A stretch of DNA of 64,000 nucleotides from Chryseobacterium sp. KACC 21268 (GCA_028736075.1 CP117875.1:3658001-3722000), one strand, 5' to 3'. Shown: positions 8,219-17,697, counted from the first letter of the stretch. Made by a program: numbers and translations. The notes: generated by a model not told the origin, from the letters alone.

Positions 8219-9577
8219 ATGGAAAGTAAAAAAGAATTCTTCCTCGAGTGTTACAAACTTGGGATCATCAAATTTGGGCGTTTCACACTAAAAAGCGGGA
8301 TTGAAAGTCCGTTTTACGTGGATCTTCGTCCGCTCGCATCTGACCCAAAAATCCTAAAAAAATTAGCTAATTATCTTTTGGAAATGCTTCCGTTGGATAA
8401 TTTTGATATCATCTGTGGTGTTCCTTACGCGGCACTTCCAATGGCGACAGCAATGTCTTTGGAAAGTTTTATTCCATTGATCATCAAAAGAAAAGAAGCC
8501 AAAGCTTACGGCACCAAAAAACTAATTGAAGGCATTTATGAGAAAGGACAGAACTGCTTATTGGTAGAAGATGTAATTACTTCCGGAAAATCTTTGGTTG
8601 AAACGATTGATGAAGTAGAAAATGAAGGCATCAAAGTTTCCGACATCGTTGTAGTTTTGGACAGACAACAAGGCGGAAAAGAAAAATTGGAAGCCAAAGG
8701 TTACAAAGTTCATTCGTTGTTCAATATTTCTGAAGTCGTGCAAATCTTGAGAGAAGTGAATTATATCGATGAAGATGAAGTGGCGAGAATCCAGGATTTT
8801 GTGAGTGGAAACCAGGTTATTTTCGAAGAGAAAAAACGATTGTCTTACGAGCAAAAATTGGAAGTTGCCGAACATTCTTTCGCCAAGAAAATCCTCGAAA
8901 TTGCGATTGAAAAAAGGTCAAACCTCATTGCCTCTGCAGATTTCATTACTACAAAAGAATTATTGAACTTTGCAGATTTTGTTGGTCCTCACATTGTGGC
9001 TTTGAAAACGCACATCGATATTCTGAATGATTTTGATGCCGACGAAACCATTCTTCCATTGAAGGATCTGGCAACGAAACATAACTTTCTATTGATGGAA
9101 GACCGGAAATTTGCTGACATCGGCAACACGCAGGAACTTCAATTTTCTTATGGAACTTACAAAATCTCCAATTGGGCAGATCTCGTAACTTCTCACGTTA
9201 TCGGTGGAAGTAAAAGTTTGGATTGCTTTATGAATGTTGGCGTCGTAGCAATCTTAGGAATGTCTTCCAAAGGAACTTTGACAGATTCTCATTACCGCGA
9301 AGAAGCTTTGAAAGTAATTGAAACTCATCCAAGCATCATCGGTTGCGTTGCCCAAAACGAAATATCTGACCAACTTTTATTGTTTACGCCTGGCGTCAAT
9401 CTTGGTGAAACTGGCGACGACAAAGGTCAACAGTATAATTCGCCGGACCACGTGATTAAAAATTACGGAACCGATTTCATCATCGTTGGACGTGGCATTT
9501 ACAAATCCGAAGAACCAGAACAGGAAGCTTTGCGTTATAAAAACGAAGGCTGGAAGGCGTATTTGGAAACTTTGTAA
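8219..9577 (+). CDS. pyrEF: Bifunctional orotate phosphoribosyltransferase / OMP decarboxylase (UMP synthase)
   Basis: The 452-residue protein fuses the last two steps of UMP synthesis. Residues about 1-200 are OPRT, with the PRPP loop LLVEDVITSGKS; about 215-452 are OMP decarboxylase. The decarboxylase has the KTHID segment and catalytic DRKFADIGNT, followed late by QQYNSP and the phosphate-binding GRGIY. These are the forms seen in eukaryotic URA3/UMPS, not the usual bacterial PyrF. The domain order is also that of eukaryotic UMPS. Length is normal for both domains, so the fusion looks functional. It is monocistronic, with its own promoter and terminator. Confidence 0.93.
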   Translation: MESKKEFFLECYKLGIIKFGRFTLKSGIESPFYVDLRPLASDPKILKKLANYLLEMLPLDNFDIICGVPYAALPMATAMSLESFIPLIIKRKEAKAYGTKKLIEGIYEKGQNCLLVEDVITSGKSLVETIDEVENEGIKVSDIVVVLDRQQGGKEKLEAKGYKVHSLFNISEVVQILREVNYIDEDEVARIQDFVSGNQVIFEEKKRLSYEQKLEVAEHSFAKKILEIAIEKRSNLIASADFITTKELLNFADFVGPHIVALKTHIDILNDFDADETILPLKDLATKHNFLLMEDRKFADIGNTQELQFSYGTYKISNWADLVTSHVIGGSKSLDCFMNVGVVAILGMSSKGTLTDSHYREEALKVIETHPSIIGCVAQNEISDQLLLFTPGVNLGETGDDKGQQYNSPDHVIKNYGTDFIIVGRGIYKSEEPEQEALRYKNEGWKAYLETL

Positions 9578-9602
9578 AAAAAAATATAAATATTCTTATT
9601 AT

Positions 9603-9638
9603 AACCCTTTCAGTGTTTTGAACTCTGAAAGGGTTTTT
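9603..9638 (+). terminator. Rho-independent terminator of the UMP synthase gene
   Basis: AACCCTTTCAG (9603-9613) pairs with CTGAAAGGGTT (9625-9635) around an 11-base loop, followed by a T-tract. Confidence 0.85.
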
Positions 9639-9645
9639 AATTTCT

Positions 9646-9682
9646 GTCAGTCTGTGAAGGTCTTGCAGAACCTCAGAGTGAC
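9646..9682. repeat. GTCA...TGAC imperfect palindrome
   Basis: The element starts GTCAGTCTG and ends CAGAGTGAC. The core AGGTCT, TGC, AGA and a bulged CCT form a hairpin. It has the bounded GTCA/TGAC form of other dispersed intergenic elements in the window. Confidence 0.5.
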
Positions 9683-9742
9683 GCATTTCCATTAACATAA
9701 AACTTTAACAACCATCTATCATCATTCATCAAAAAAAATCAT

Positions 9743-9750
9743 TAGTTTTG
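9743..9750 (+). promoter_or_regulatory. -7 promoter element
   Basis: TAGTTTTG matches TAnnTTTG; its G lies exactly 21 bases before ATG 9771. No clear -33 was seen. Confidence 0.55.
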
Positions 9751-9770
9751 ATAAGTACTGATTGTTCCTA

Positions 9771-12587
9771 ATGAAGCGTCTTTTTTGTGTTCTGGTTTCG
9801 TTTTCCTTTAATTTCTTGGCGATTGCTCAGCAAGACAGCATTCGGTTGAATGTGAAACTGAATGACGACCAGAAATCGATCTCTGTGGAGCAGACTTTGG
9901 TGTATCATAATCCGCATCAGAAATCCATTTACAAAATCAAACTTCTGAATTGGGTTTCGGCTTATCAGAAACGGAAAACACCTCTACTTAAAAGGAAAAT
10001 CGAAGACAGGAAGAATGATCTTTATTTTGCAAAATACGAACAATTGGGAAAATTGGAAAGTCTGCAATATTCTTTAAAAAATACAACTTCCGAAATACTC
10101 AACACAAAACAGGAGAACATTTTCATTCCACTTTCCGAAGCTTTGAAGCCTGGCGAGAGCGTTACTATTAATTTAAAGTATGAGATCACACTTCCAGACG
10201 CACGTTTTACGGGTTATGGACTCAATGTGAATCATATTTTGCTTAAATATTTTTTCCTCGTACCAGAGACTTTCGAAGATGAAAATCAGAGCAATTCTTT
10301 CTATCGTGACACGGAAGAAACCGCCAACGCTGGTTCATTTTGGAAAGTTAATTTTGAAATTCCCAAATATTTGAAAATCTATTCTAATCTAATTCAAAAC
10401 AACGAGCTTGAGTTTGAAGGGAAATCCATCAATGATCCGGAGTTTCAAATCTCGAAAGAAATCTATCCTGAGTTTTCACTCAATGTTGATGGGCAAAATG
10501 TAAAAGTGAACCTGGGATATCAAACCAATGAATATCAACGCCAGATCTTAGGTTCCGTACTGACCAATCATTTGAAATTCATCAAAACAAAGACCGGAAA
10601 TCTTCCCGAAAAGCTATTCATTACTGATAAATTTATGAAGAAGGAAGAATTTATCGGGATCGATGACATCAAGTTTTGGAAATTCAAATTCCAGATGTTT
10701 ACGGATTATGAGAAGACGGACCTGGATTACTTCAGCACCATTTCAAAGAAGGTGATGGACGAATACTTCATCAGTAATAAAACTAAAGACCATTGGTTGA
10801 AAAACGGTTTGAAGTCGTATCTCGAAATCCAATATCTTAAACAAAATTATCCAAATCATAAACTTATTGGAAATCTCGCAGACAACGCCAACATCTTCGG
10901 AATCAAACCATTGAAAATATTTCACGCTTCAAAGTTGAAATTGAACGAGCGTTATGGCTTGGCGTATCACTACATCTACACTCAGAATCTCGATCAAAAG
11001 ATCACCACGCCGTTTGACAAATTGAGCAACTTCAATACGACGGCCATCAGCCAGTTTGAGACGGGAAGTTTGCTAAATTATATTTCGGAATATCAAGGAA
11101 ATGAAACTTTTGACAATTTTCTGAAACAATATTTTTCCGACAACTACCAAAGAAAGGTTGCAGGTGATACTTTCTTAAAAAGTCTTGAAACTGAGTCTCA
11201 GGGAAAATCTGCATTTCTAAAAAAAATGATGAGAGAAAAACACAGAATTGATTTTAATCTCAAAAATTTCAAGGAAAAGGAAGACAATTATGTGGTCAAC
11301 ATTCATAAAAATACGACCGATATCATTCCTTTAAAAATAGAAACAGAAAAAAAATCTGGCGAAAAGACAATATTTTGGAAAGATGGAAATGAGTTGAAAA
11401 ATGATACAATTTCAGTCCCGGAAAATCAGACCAACAAAATTATTCTGAACGACGATTACATCTTTCCTGAAACCAATTTCAGAGACAATTATCTTTACAC
11501 AAAAGGGATTTTTTCGAATATGAAAAAGATCAGATTCAAGTTGATCAAAGACATTCAGAATCCGGAATATAATGAGATCTTCATCACACCGAGATTAACT
11601 TTCAATGCTTATGATAAGGTTCTATTCGGTATGAATTTTAAAAACCAAGGAATTTTTGATCAGAAATTTGATTACTCGGTGACGCCATATTATAGTTCTG
11701 GAACAGGAAAACTGACAGGTTCGGCTGGCGTTGGCTACTCTATTTTGCCTCCTGACAGTTTCTTTAGAAGTTGGAATTTTGGGGTTTCGGGATCGTATTT
11801 TCATTATGACAATGATTTGGCTTATAAGAAATTTGGAGCGTCAACATCTTTAAATTTCAATAAAAATCCGAGAAGTGCAATCGGCAGAAGTTTGTTTTTC
11901 TCATACAATTATTACGAACGTGAACTCTCTCCTCTTAGGATTTTGAATAACGAATATGCGAAGTACAACCTTTGGAATTTGGGCTATGCATACTCCGACA
12001 ATCAAATGATCCACGAGAAATATATCGGAACCAATATCCAATGGATGGAGGATTTCCAAAAGATATCCGCAGAGGCCTTTTACCGTTGGGAATTTGCAAA
12101 GAATAAGAAGATCAGTTTCAGATGGTTTGCCGGATATTTTGTAAAGAATGAAACCAAGAACAATCTCTTCGACTATGGAATTTCACGGGTTTCAAACTAT
12201 TCTTTTTCATATGGATTATTGGGACAAAGTGCCACATCCGGGATTCTTTCTCAGCAGTTTATCTTGGCGGAAGGTGGTTTTAAATCCATGTTCAACACAT
12301 CTGTGAACCAATTTATCACAAGTGTCAATGTGGATTCTCACTTATGGAAATGGTTCAATCTCTATGCAGACGCTGGCGTTTACAAAAATAAAAATCACGC
12401 TGCAAAGTTCATTTGGGATTCAGGCATTAAGGTAAAGGTAGTTCCTGATTTCTTAGAAGTCTATTTCCCGGTTGCATCTAGCTTAGGCTTCGAACCTTCG
12501 TTTAAAGATTATGGCTATAGAATTCGATATACATTGGTGCTTAATTTGGGTGCTCTTATCAACAACCTAAGACGTGGTGTCTTTTAG
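9771..12587 (+). CDS. M1-peptidase-like protein lacking the zinc site, fused to an outer-membrane beta-barrel
   Basis: ATG 9771 gives 938 residues with a signal peptide (MKRLFCVLVSFSFNFLAIAQ); a TTG three codons upstream is less likely. The N-terminal half resembles the M1 aminopeptidase layout, with a beta-rich N-domain followed by a region with HWLKNGLKSYLEI, which aligns with the usual WLxEGFAxYxE helix. The preceding HEXXH is absent (VMDEYF occupies the site), so it is probably not a peptidase. The last 350 residues alternate in the manner of membrane strands and end in an aromatic-rich barrel. It is likely an outer-membrane protein with a surface or periplasmic binding domain. A good terminator follows. 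Confidence 0.78.
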   Translation: MKRLFCVLVSFSFNFLAIAQQDSIRLNVKLNDDQKSISVEQTLVYHNPHQKSIYKIKLLNWVSAYQKRKTPLLKRKIEDRKNDLYFAKYEQLGKLESLQYSLKNTTSEILNTKQENIFIPLSEALKPGESVTINLKYEITLPDARFTGYGLNVNHILLKYFFLVPETFEDENQSNSFYRDTEETANAGSFWKVNFEIPKYLKIYSNLIQNNELEFEGKSINDPEFQISKEIYPEFSLNVDGQNVKVNLGYQTNEYQRQILGSVLTNHLKFIKTKTGNLPEKLFITDKFMKKEEFIGIDDIKFWKFKFQMFTDYEKTDLDYFSTISKKVMDEYFISNKTKDHWLKNGLKSYLEIQYLKQNYPNHKLIGNLADNANIFGIKPLKIFHASKLKLNERYGLAYHYIYTQNLDQKITTPFDKLSNFNTTAISQFETGSLLNYISEYQGNETFDNFLKQYFSDNYQRKVAGDTFLKSLETESQGKSAFLKKMMREKHRIDFNLKNFKEKEDNYVVNIHKNTTDIIPLKIETEKKSGEKTIFWKDGNELKNDTISVPENQTNKIILNDDYIFPETNFRDNYLYTKGIFSNMKKIRFKLIKDIQNPEYNEIFITPRLTFNAYDKVLFGMNFKNQGIFDQKFDYSVTPYYSSGTGKLTGSAGVGYSILPPDSFFRSWNFGVSGSYFHYDNDLAYKKFGASTSLNFNKNPRSAIGRSLFFSYNYYERELSPLRILNNEYAKYNLWNLGYAYSDNQMIHEKYIGTNIQWMEDFQKISAEAFYRWEFAKNKKISFRWFAGYFVKNETKNNLFDYGISRVSNYSFSYGLLGQSATSGILSQQFILAEGGFKSMFNTSVNQFITSVNVDSHLWKWFNLYADAGVYKNKNHAAKFIWDSGIKVKVVPDFLEVYFPVASSLGFEPSFKDYGYRIRYTLVLNLGALINNLRRGVF

Positions 12588-12612
12588 TGCTCTACAAAAT
12601 TTCAAAATAAGA

Positions 12613-12645
12613 AAGGCTTCCTAAATAAGGAAGCCTTCTATTTTT
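12613..12645. terminator. Bidirectional terminator between convergent genes
   Basis: AAGGCTTCCT (12613-12622) pairs with AGGAAGCCTT (12628-12637) around a 5-base loop. A T-rich tract lies on the right for the plus-strand gene, and the stop of the minus-strand gene at 12661 lies just beyond. Confidence 0.8.
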
Positions 12646-12660
12646 TAAGAAAAACTTAAA

Positions 12661-13431
12661 TTAGTTTTTAATAACTTTTTGAGATACTTTAGTACCGTTT
12701 ACTGTACCAGTTACGATGTAAACACCTTTTGCAAGAGAAGAAACGTTCAATGTAGAACCTTCTGTTACTTTAGCAGCTTTTACAACCTGTCCAGCAGCGT
12801 TGATGATTTGGATATCTGCAGTCTTAGCGAAAGCAATAGACTCACCTACTGAAGTATTTTTAACCAAAGTAGAGTTAGCTTTTGTAAAATCAGCAACTGC
12901 TAGGTTATCAGAATAAGTTACATCTAAAGAAAGAATTCTGATTTGCGCAGTTGTAGCTCCAGTTTGGCCATTTTTAAGTGTAATGTTTGAAGCCGGAGTT
13001 GCAGCAGCAACCAAATAAGTAGCATTGGTAGCATCTGCAGGATCATAAACAGTTGGAACAACTACACCATCCACAGTTACTACTGCGCTTGTAGGAGCAT
13101 AATTATCACCTCCAACTAGTCCAGAAGTTTTGATTTTCACAGAATTAATTTTAGTACCTGTTGCAGCAATAAGAGCAATAGAGTTACCATTTCCATCAGC
13201 AGTGCTTGAATACATTCTCAATGCTCCTCCACCTGCAGTATAAAATTTAGGACTAGTAGCAGAACCGTTTTGCAATACGCTGTAAGTTAATTTACCTGCA
13301 ACGATAGTACCAGTTGTAATTTCTTGAGCATTTGTGAAGCCTTGGTTGTTCCAAACGTAGCTAAAAGTTGTTTGAGCTTGTGCAGTAAAAGCTAAAGCTG
13401 AAACAGCTAAAATTGTAAAGATTTTTTTCAT
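12661..13431 (-). CDS. Secreted T9SS type A sorting-domain protein
   Basis: This 256-residue protein has a signal peptide (MKKIFTILAVSALAFTAQAQ), a beta-rich central domain with LRMYSSTADGNGN, and a type A T9SS C-terminal signal. That signal comprises a short strand set near residues 195-256 with KGVYIVTGTVNG and a final VSQKVIKN. It is therefore predicted to be exported by Sec, moved across the outer membrane by T9SS and anchored or released. It is a paralogue of the next gene upstream (13518-14276), with the same order of parts. Binding partner and function are unknown. Confidence 0.85.
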   Translation of the reverse strand: MKKIFTILAVSALAFTAQAQTTFSYVWNNQGFTNAQEITTGTIVAGKLTYSVLQNGSATSPKFYTAGGGALRMYSSTADGNGNSIALIAATGTKINSVKIKTSGLVGGDNYAPTSAVVTVDGVVVPTVYDPADATNATYLVAAATPASNITLKNGQTGATTAQIRILSLDVTYSDNLAVADFTKANSTLVKNTSVGESIAFAKTADIQIINAAGQVVKAAKVTEGSTLNVSSLAKGVYIVTGTVNGTKVSQKVIKN

Positions 13432-13457
13432 TTTATTGAAGTTTAAAAATTAGGTTA

Positions 13458-13465
13458 CAAAAATA
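13458..13465 (-). promoter_or_regulatory. -7 promoter element of the 12661-13431 cargo gene
   Basis: Read on the minus strand, the sequence is TATTTTTG. A TTG lies 16 bases further upstream at 13484-13482, inside the preceding terminator. The gene thus appears to have its own promoter. Confidence 0.55.
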
Positions 13466-13470
13466 AGGAA

Positions 13471-13500
13471 AAAAACGCTCCCAATTACAGGGAGCATTTT
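13471..13500 (-). terminator. Terminator of the upstream T9SS cargo gene
   Basis: On the minus strand GCTCCC (13495-13490) and GGGAGC (13482-13477) form a 6-bp stem around a 7-base loop, followed by a T-tract. It separates the two paralogous cargo genes. Confidence 0.8.
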
Positions 13501-13517
13501 TTTAACATTTTTTATTA

Positions 13518-14276
13518 TTATTTTTTAATAATTTTTTGAGAAACAGCTTGTGCGTTTACAGCACCAGTCACCACATAAGTTCCTTTCGGCAAAGCAGAGA
13601 CATCTAATCTGGAGTTTTCAGAAACCTCAGCAGTTTTCACGATTTGACCAGCAGTATTGTAAACTGATACTTTTGCAGAAGCTCCGAAGATCAATTCGTT
13701 AGAAACGATAGTGTTCTTCACCAAGTTAGCTTTTCCTTTTGTAGCATCACCTACTGCCATAGTTGGAGCAGCTTTGTAAGTAACCGTAATTGTAGGGATA
13801 CGCAATTGTAAGTTATTAGAACCTCCTGTATGAGCATTTTTAAAAGTCACAGCGCCAGTCGCTTCAGCTGCATTGGTCAACGTGTAAGTTGCATCAGCTA
13901 AAGTTGCAGTCTGTGTAGTTCCTCCAGCAACGTTATAAGTAACAGTTGGCTTATCTGTAAGAACTGTAAAAGTCACAGAAGTAATGATATAACCTGTAGC
14001 AGGTGTTACTGTAAAAGTATTACCTTCTCCTGTCCCTCTTACAGAGTACAATCTCAAGTGTGCTGGTGTACTACCAGAAACAGGAAAATAAGCTGGAGCA
14101 TTTGCAGTGGAAGCACCAGCATCAGCTTTAAATGTAAGGTTCGTATCGGCAGGATTATTTGTTGTTGCAACTACACCTGCACTGTTGATTCCTGTAATAG
14201 TAGAAACTACCGTTGTTTGTGCAGTTACTGTTGCTGTCACAGCTACTGCTGCTAACAAAGAATAGAATTTTTTCAT
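13518..14276 (-). CDS. Secreted T9SS type A sorting-domain protein (paralogue)
   Basis: ATG 14276 gives 252 residues with a clean signal peptide (MKKFYSLLAAVAVTATVTAQ); an upstream ATG at 14330 would add 18 residues that overlap the promoter. The layout matches the neighbouring cargo: a Thr/Ala-rich beta-sandwich with LRLYSVRGTGEGN near the middle, then a type A T9SS signal containing KGTYVVTGAVNA and ending VSQKIIKK. The two proteins share scattered identity across their length, indicating an old tandem duplication. Surface exposure or secretion is expected; ligand unknown. Confidence 0.85.
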   Translation of the reverse strand: MKKFYSLLAAVAVTATVTAQTTVVSTITGINSAGVVATTNNPADTNLTFKADAGASTANAPAYFPVSGSTPAHLRLYSVRGTGEGNTFTVTPATGYIITSVTFTVLTDKPTVTYNVAGGTTQTATLADATYTLTNAAEATGAVTFKNAHTGGSNNLQLRIPTITVTYKAAPTMAVGDATKGKANLVKNTIVSNELIFGASAKVSVYNTAGQIVKTAEVSENSRLDVSALPKGTYVVTGAVNAQAVSQKIIKK

Positions 14277-14327
14277 AATATAAAATTTAAAATTGTTATT
14301 GTTTTTGTTGTTTCGTTTTATCTGTCG

Positions 14328-14356
14328 CAAATATAAAATATTATCTTTAACTACAA
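14328..14356 (-). promoter_or_regulatory. Full -33/-7 promoter of the 13518-14276 cargo gene
   Basis: On the minus strand TTG (14356-14354), an 18-base spacer and TATATTTG (14335-14328) give one of the best matches in the window. Its position makes the ATG at 14330 an unlikely start. Confidence 0.7.
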
Positions 14357-14416
14357 TTTTAACAACCCCTTTCCCGTTTTAAATAATTGTTAATTCGTTT
14401 CAAAGCCTATTATAAC

Positions 14417-14424
14417 TACATTTG
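14417..14424 (+). promoter_or_regulatory. -7 promoter element before the 1080-residue protein
   Basis: TACATTTG matches TAnnTTTG and ends 18 bases before the GTG start at 14442. Confidence 0.5.
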
Positions 14425-14441
14425 CTTATCATAATAAAAGG

Positions 14442-17400
14442 GTGCCTAAGATAAACAAAATTTTTCTGTTAACATTGATTTTTTTTGCGTTAAATCCCTT
14501 TAACGCACAGATTTTCAGTTGGAAAAACCCCAATATCCCACAAGATTCCCTTAAAAAAGACAGCATCTTCATCTCCCGGATTAACCAGGATTTTTTCACC
14601 AAAGACACGCTCGACTTCGTTAAAAAGCAAAATAAGATCATTTATGATGAAGAAGTACTGGTAAAAAATGACAAGAAAAGAATCCTCGGAGAGCTCAATT
14701 CCAAAGGTTCTATCATCAGAGGAATTACTTTTGGAAATAACCAGGGATCTTCTGTTCAGAGTTCAATGGATATGCAGATTTCCGGAAAGCTGAGTCAAGA
14801 CGTTTCCATCTTAGCTTCGATTTCGGATCACAATCTTCCCGTACAAGCGGATGGCTACACGCAGACTTTGCAGGAATTTGATAAAATCTATCTTCAGCTC
14901 AATATCAAAAATCACAGCATCATACGAGCCGGACATCTGGATCTGAATGATGAAACCACTTATTTTGGGCGCTACCAGAGAAGAAGTATGGGCTTGCAGT
15001 TTCTCACCGCTTGGGAAAAGAATGGTAACAAAACATCGGTGGATGTTTCCGGTGGCGTTGCCAGAAGTGAATTTTTCAGGATGCGTTTTCAGGGAATCGA
15101 AGGCAATCAAGGGCCTTACAGACTGACGGGGAAAAACGGAGAACTGTTTATCACGATCATCTCTGGATCGGAACAGGTTTTCATTGATGGAATCTTAATG
15201 AAAAGAGGAGAAAATCAGGATTACATCATTAATTATAATACGGGCGAAATCACCTTTACGAGTTTCCGACCGATCTACAAGCAGAACTTCATCAACGTTT
15301 CCTATAATTATACGAATAGAAATTACACCAGATTCCTGGTCACTGGAAACATCAAACATCAACGGGAAAGACTCAAGGCAGGCTTCAGTTGGTTTGCAGA
15401 AAATGATAACAAAAATGCCCCCCTTGCCCTCAACCTGAGCGATGAGGATAAGCTTCAATTGGTAAATGCAGGAAACGATCCGAATCAAATGTACTCTCAG
15501 TCCGGCGTAGAAACAGAGTACGACGTCAATAAGATTCTTTACAGAAGAGTTTTCTCCGGTAATACTTTCTATTACGAGTTCTCTACAGATCAGACACAGA
15601 CACTTTACCAAGTTTCGTTTACTTACTTCGGAAGCGGAAAAGGTGATTACCAACTACAGCAAACTACCAACAATGGCCGTGTTTTCCAGTATGTGGGAAC
15701 AGGACTGGGAGATTATCTCGCAGTGAGGAAATTACCGGCTCCGGAAAAGTCTCAAGTTTATTCTGCTAACGTGGAATATGCTTTGAATGAAGGCGTAATC
15801 GGGACAGATGTCTCTTTGAGTAATTATGATCTCAACGCATTTTCTTCCAAAGACAATGATCAGAACATTGGTTACGCCGCAAGAATCTATGCCAACAAGA
15901 CTTTCAGAAAAAATACCTGGACTGGAATACCAATGCTGGAATATCAGGTCATTCAGAAAAATTTCCACATCTTAGATCGTATTAACAGTGTTGATTTTTG
16001 GCGAGATTTCAATTTGACCAATGAGTTCAATCAGATCACTCAAAACAGATTTATTTTTTCTTTCCTTAATGACTTTAATAAAACTTCTAAGATCAATTAC
16101 AAACTGAATTACCTCGAAGAAAAAGATAATTACAAAGGCATCAAGAATGATATAGATGCGGTTTGGAAGATCGGGAAATTCAACAATCTTGCGGCCATCT
16201 CTTATCTTGATACCAAATCGACTGACATCAATACCAACTTCATCCGTGGTGCAGTTTCTACTGAATTGGCGGGCAAAAAAGGAAGCTGGATGCTGGGAGG
16301 TTCTATGGAGCACAATGAGAAAAAATACAACTTAACTCAAAACCTGGATGTCACTAGTTTTAGCTGGAAAGAACTTTTCATTCAGAAAAAGATAGCCGAC
16401 TCTGCAAGAACCAAATTGTTGACAAAACTTTATTTCCGTAGCAACGACTCCGTGCAAGACAATAGATTGCAGAAGATGAACAATATTCTCGGGATTATGG
16501 CAGAAAGCCAAATTATTAAAACCGAGAAAACACAGCTATCCACATTGGTTCATTACAGAAAGTTTTTTTACGAAAATCAGAGTCTGGCTAATGATCAGAA
16601 TCAGGATTTTGTAGTTGGAAATATTCTTTATAATCAGCAGCTCTTCAACAATGGGATGCGCCTGCAATTCTTCTACGAACTCGGAAATGGTCAGGAAGCA
16701 CAGCGTGAATTCCAATACATCAAGGTGACAGACGGACAAGGTGTTTACAAATGGACCGATTACAACAATGATGGCATACAGCAATTAGATGAGTTCGAGG
16801 CGGCAGAATACGCCGATCTGGCCCAATACATCAGGGTTTATACAAATAGTGTGAATTACTTGGCATCGAACAAAAACAAGCTTCAGTTGGCCTTATTCGT
16901 CAATCCCTCAGTCATCATAAGCTCTAAAAACGAATTTTTAAAACGTTGGAACTTCAACCTCTCATTGCTTTCACAGAATTCCTATCTCAAAAACGACCAG
17001 GTTTTGGTATGGAATCCATTCAAAAAAGAAAGTGACCAGTTGCTGAGAACGCAAAATATCTTAGCATCGGCCATATTTAATTCTAATGACAAATCGGGAT
17101 GGAACGGGAGTTATCGATATACAGACAATGATAATTTGGTCAACGCCAATTTCAGCAATGAAGCGCACGGCCAGAAATCTCACCTCTTGAATGTTGGCTA
17201 CTCCTTCACCAAATCTTTCCGTACGGATTGGGAAAATTCTATTCAAAATGTGACGAATAGTTCACAGGTTTACGATTCGCGAAATTATCTTCTTCAAAAC
17301 TGGGAAACCAAACCAAAAGCGACTTACAAACTGTCCGAAAGTTTACAGACAGAACTCTTCGGCGCCCTTCGCCAAAAGAAAAGAACCGACGGTGTGGAAC

Positions 17401-17684
17401 TACTAAAGACGTACGAGATCTCCGGAACACTACAGTGGGAAAAGGTGAAAACTTCAGTTCGCGCTAATTTTTCTTTCATTAATAATGATTTCACTGGGAA
17501 CAATTACAGCATCGTCGGAAATCAAATGTTGGAAGGTTTGAAAGTCGGAAAAAACCAGGTTTGGTCACTATTCATCCAGCAAGCCATCAACTCCTTCATC
17601 CAACTGAATGTTAATTACGAAGGCAGAAACTCCGGCGAAAGAACGATTCACATTGGAAGTATGCAGATCAGAGCGAGTTTTTAA
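14442..17684 (+). CDS. Large outer-membrane beta-barrel protein with an EF-hand-like loop
   Basis: This 1080-residue protein starts at GTG 14442; no in-frame ATG precedes it and a signal peptide follows at once (MPKINKIFLLTLIFFALNPF). Residues about 80-150 carry SIIRGITFGNNQGSSVQSS and AGHLDLNDE. The general style resembles SprA-like outer-membrane proteins but is much shorter than SprA. The rest alternates like long transmembrane beta-strands and ends in an aromatic-rich strand (IRASF). Near residue 772 the loop DYNNDGIQQLDEFE fits an EF-hand calcium site. It is probably a large barrel with extracellular loops; transported material unknown. Confidence 0.75.
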   Translation: MPKINKIFLLTLIFFALNPFNAQIFSWKNPNIPQDSLKKDSIFISRINQDFFTKDTLDFVKKQNKIIYDEEVLVKNDKKRILGELNSKGSIIRGITFGNNQGSSVQSSMDMQISGKLSQDVSILASISDHNLPVQADGYTQTLQEFDKIYLQLNIKNHSIIRAGHLDLNDETTYFGRYQRRSMGLQFLTAWEKNGNKTSVDVSGGVARSEFFRMRFQGIEGNQGPYRLTGKNGELFITIISGSEQVFIDGILMKRGENQDYIINYNTGEITFTSFRPIYKQNFINVSYNYTNRNYTRFLVTGNIKHQRERLKAGFSWFAENDNKNAPLALNLSDEDKLQLVNAGNDPNQMYSQSGVETEYDVNKILYRRVFSGNTFYYEFSTDQTQTLYQVSFTYFGSGKGDYQLQQTTNNGRVFQYVGTGLGDYLAVRKLPAPEKSQVYSANVEYALNEGVIGTDVSLSNYDLNAFSSKDNDQNIGYAARIYANKTFRKNTWTGIPMLEYQVIQKNFHILDRINSVDFWRDFNLTNEFNQITQNRFIFSFLNDFNKTSKINYKLNYLEEKDNYKGIKNDIDAVWKIGKFNNLAAISYLDTKSTDINTNFIRGAVSTELAGKKGSWMLGGSMEHNEKKYNLTQNLDVTSFSWKELFIQKKIADSARTKLLTKLYFRSNDSVQDNRLQKMNNILGIMAESQIIKTEKTQLSTLVHYRKFFYENQSLANDQNQDFVVGNILYNQQLFNNGMRLQFFYELGNGQEAQREFQYIKVTDGQGVYKWTDYNNDGIQQLDEFEAAEYADLAQYIRVYTNSVNYLASNKNKLQLALFVNPSVIISSKNEFLKRWNFNLSLLSQNSYLKNDQVLVWNPFKKESDQLLRTQNILASAIFNSNDKSGWNGSYRYTDNDNLVNANFSNEAHGQKSHLLNVGYSFTKSFRTDWENSIQNVTNSSQVYDSRNYLLQNWETKPKATYKLSESLQTELFGALRQKKRTDGVELLKTYEISGTLQWEKVKTSVRANFSFINNDFTGNNYSIVGNQMLEGLKVGKNQVWSLFIQQAINSFIQLNVNYEGRNSGERTIHIGSMQIRASF

Positions 17685-17697
17685 GTGGGAGTGTCCG

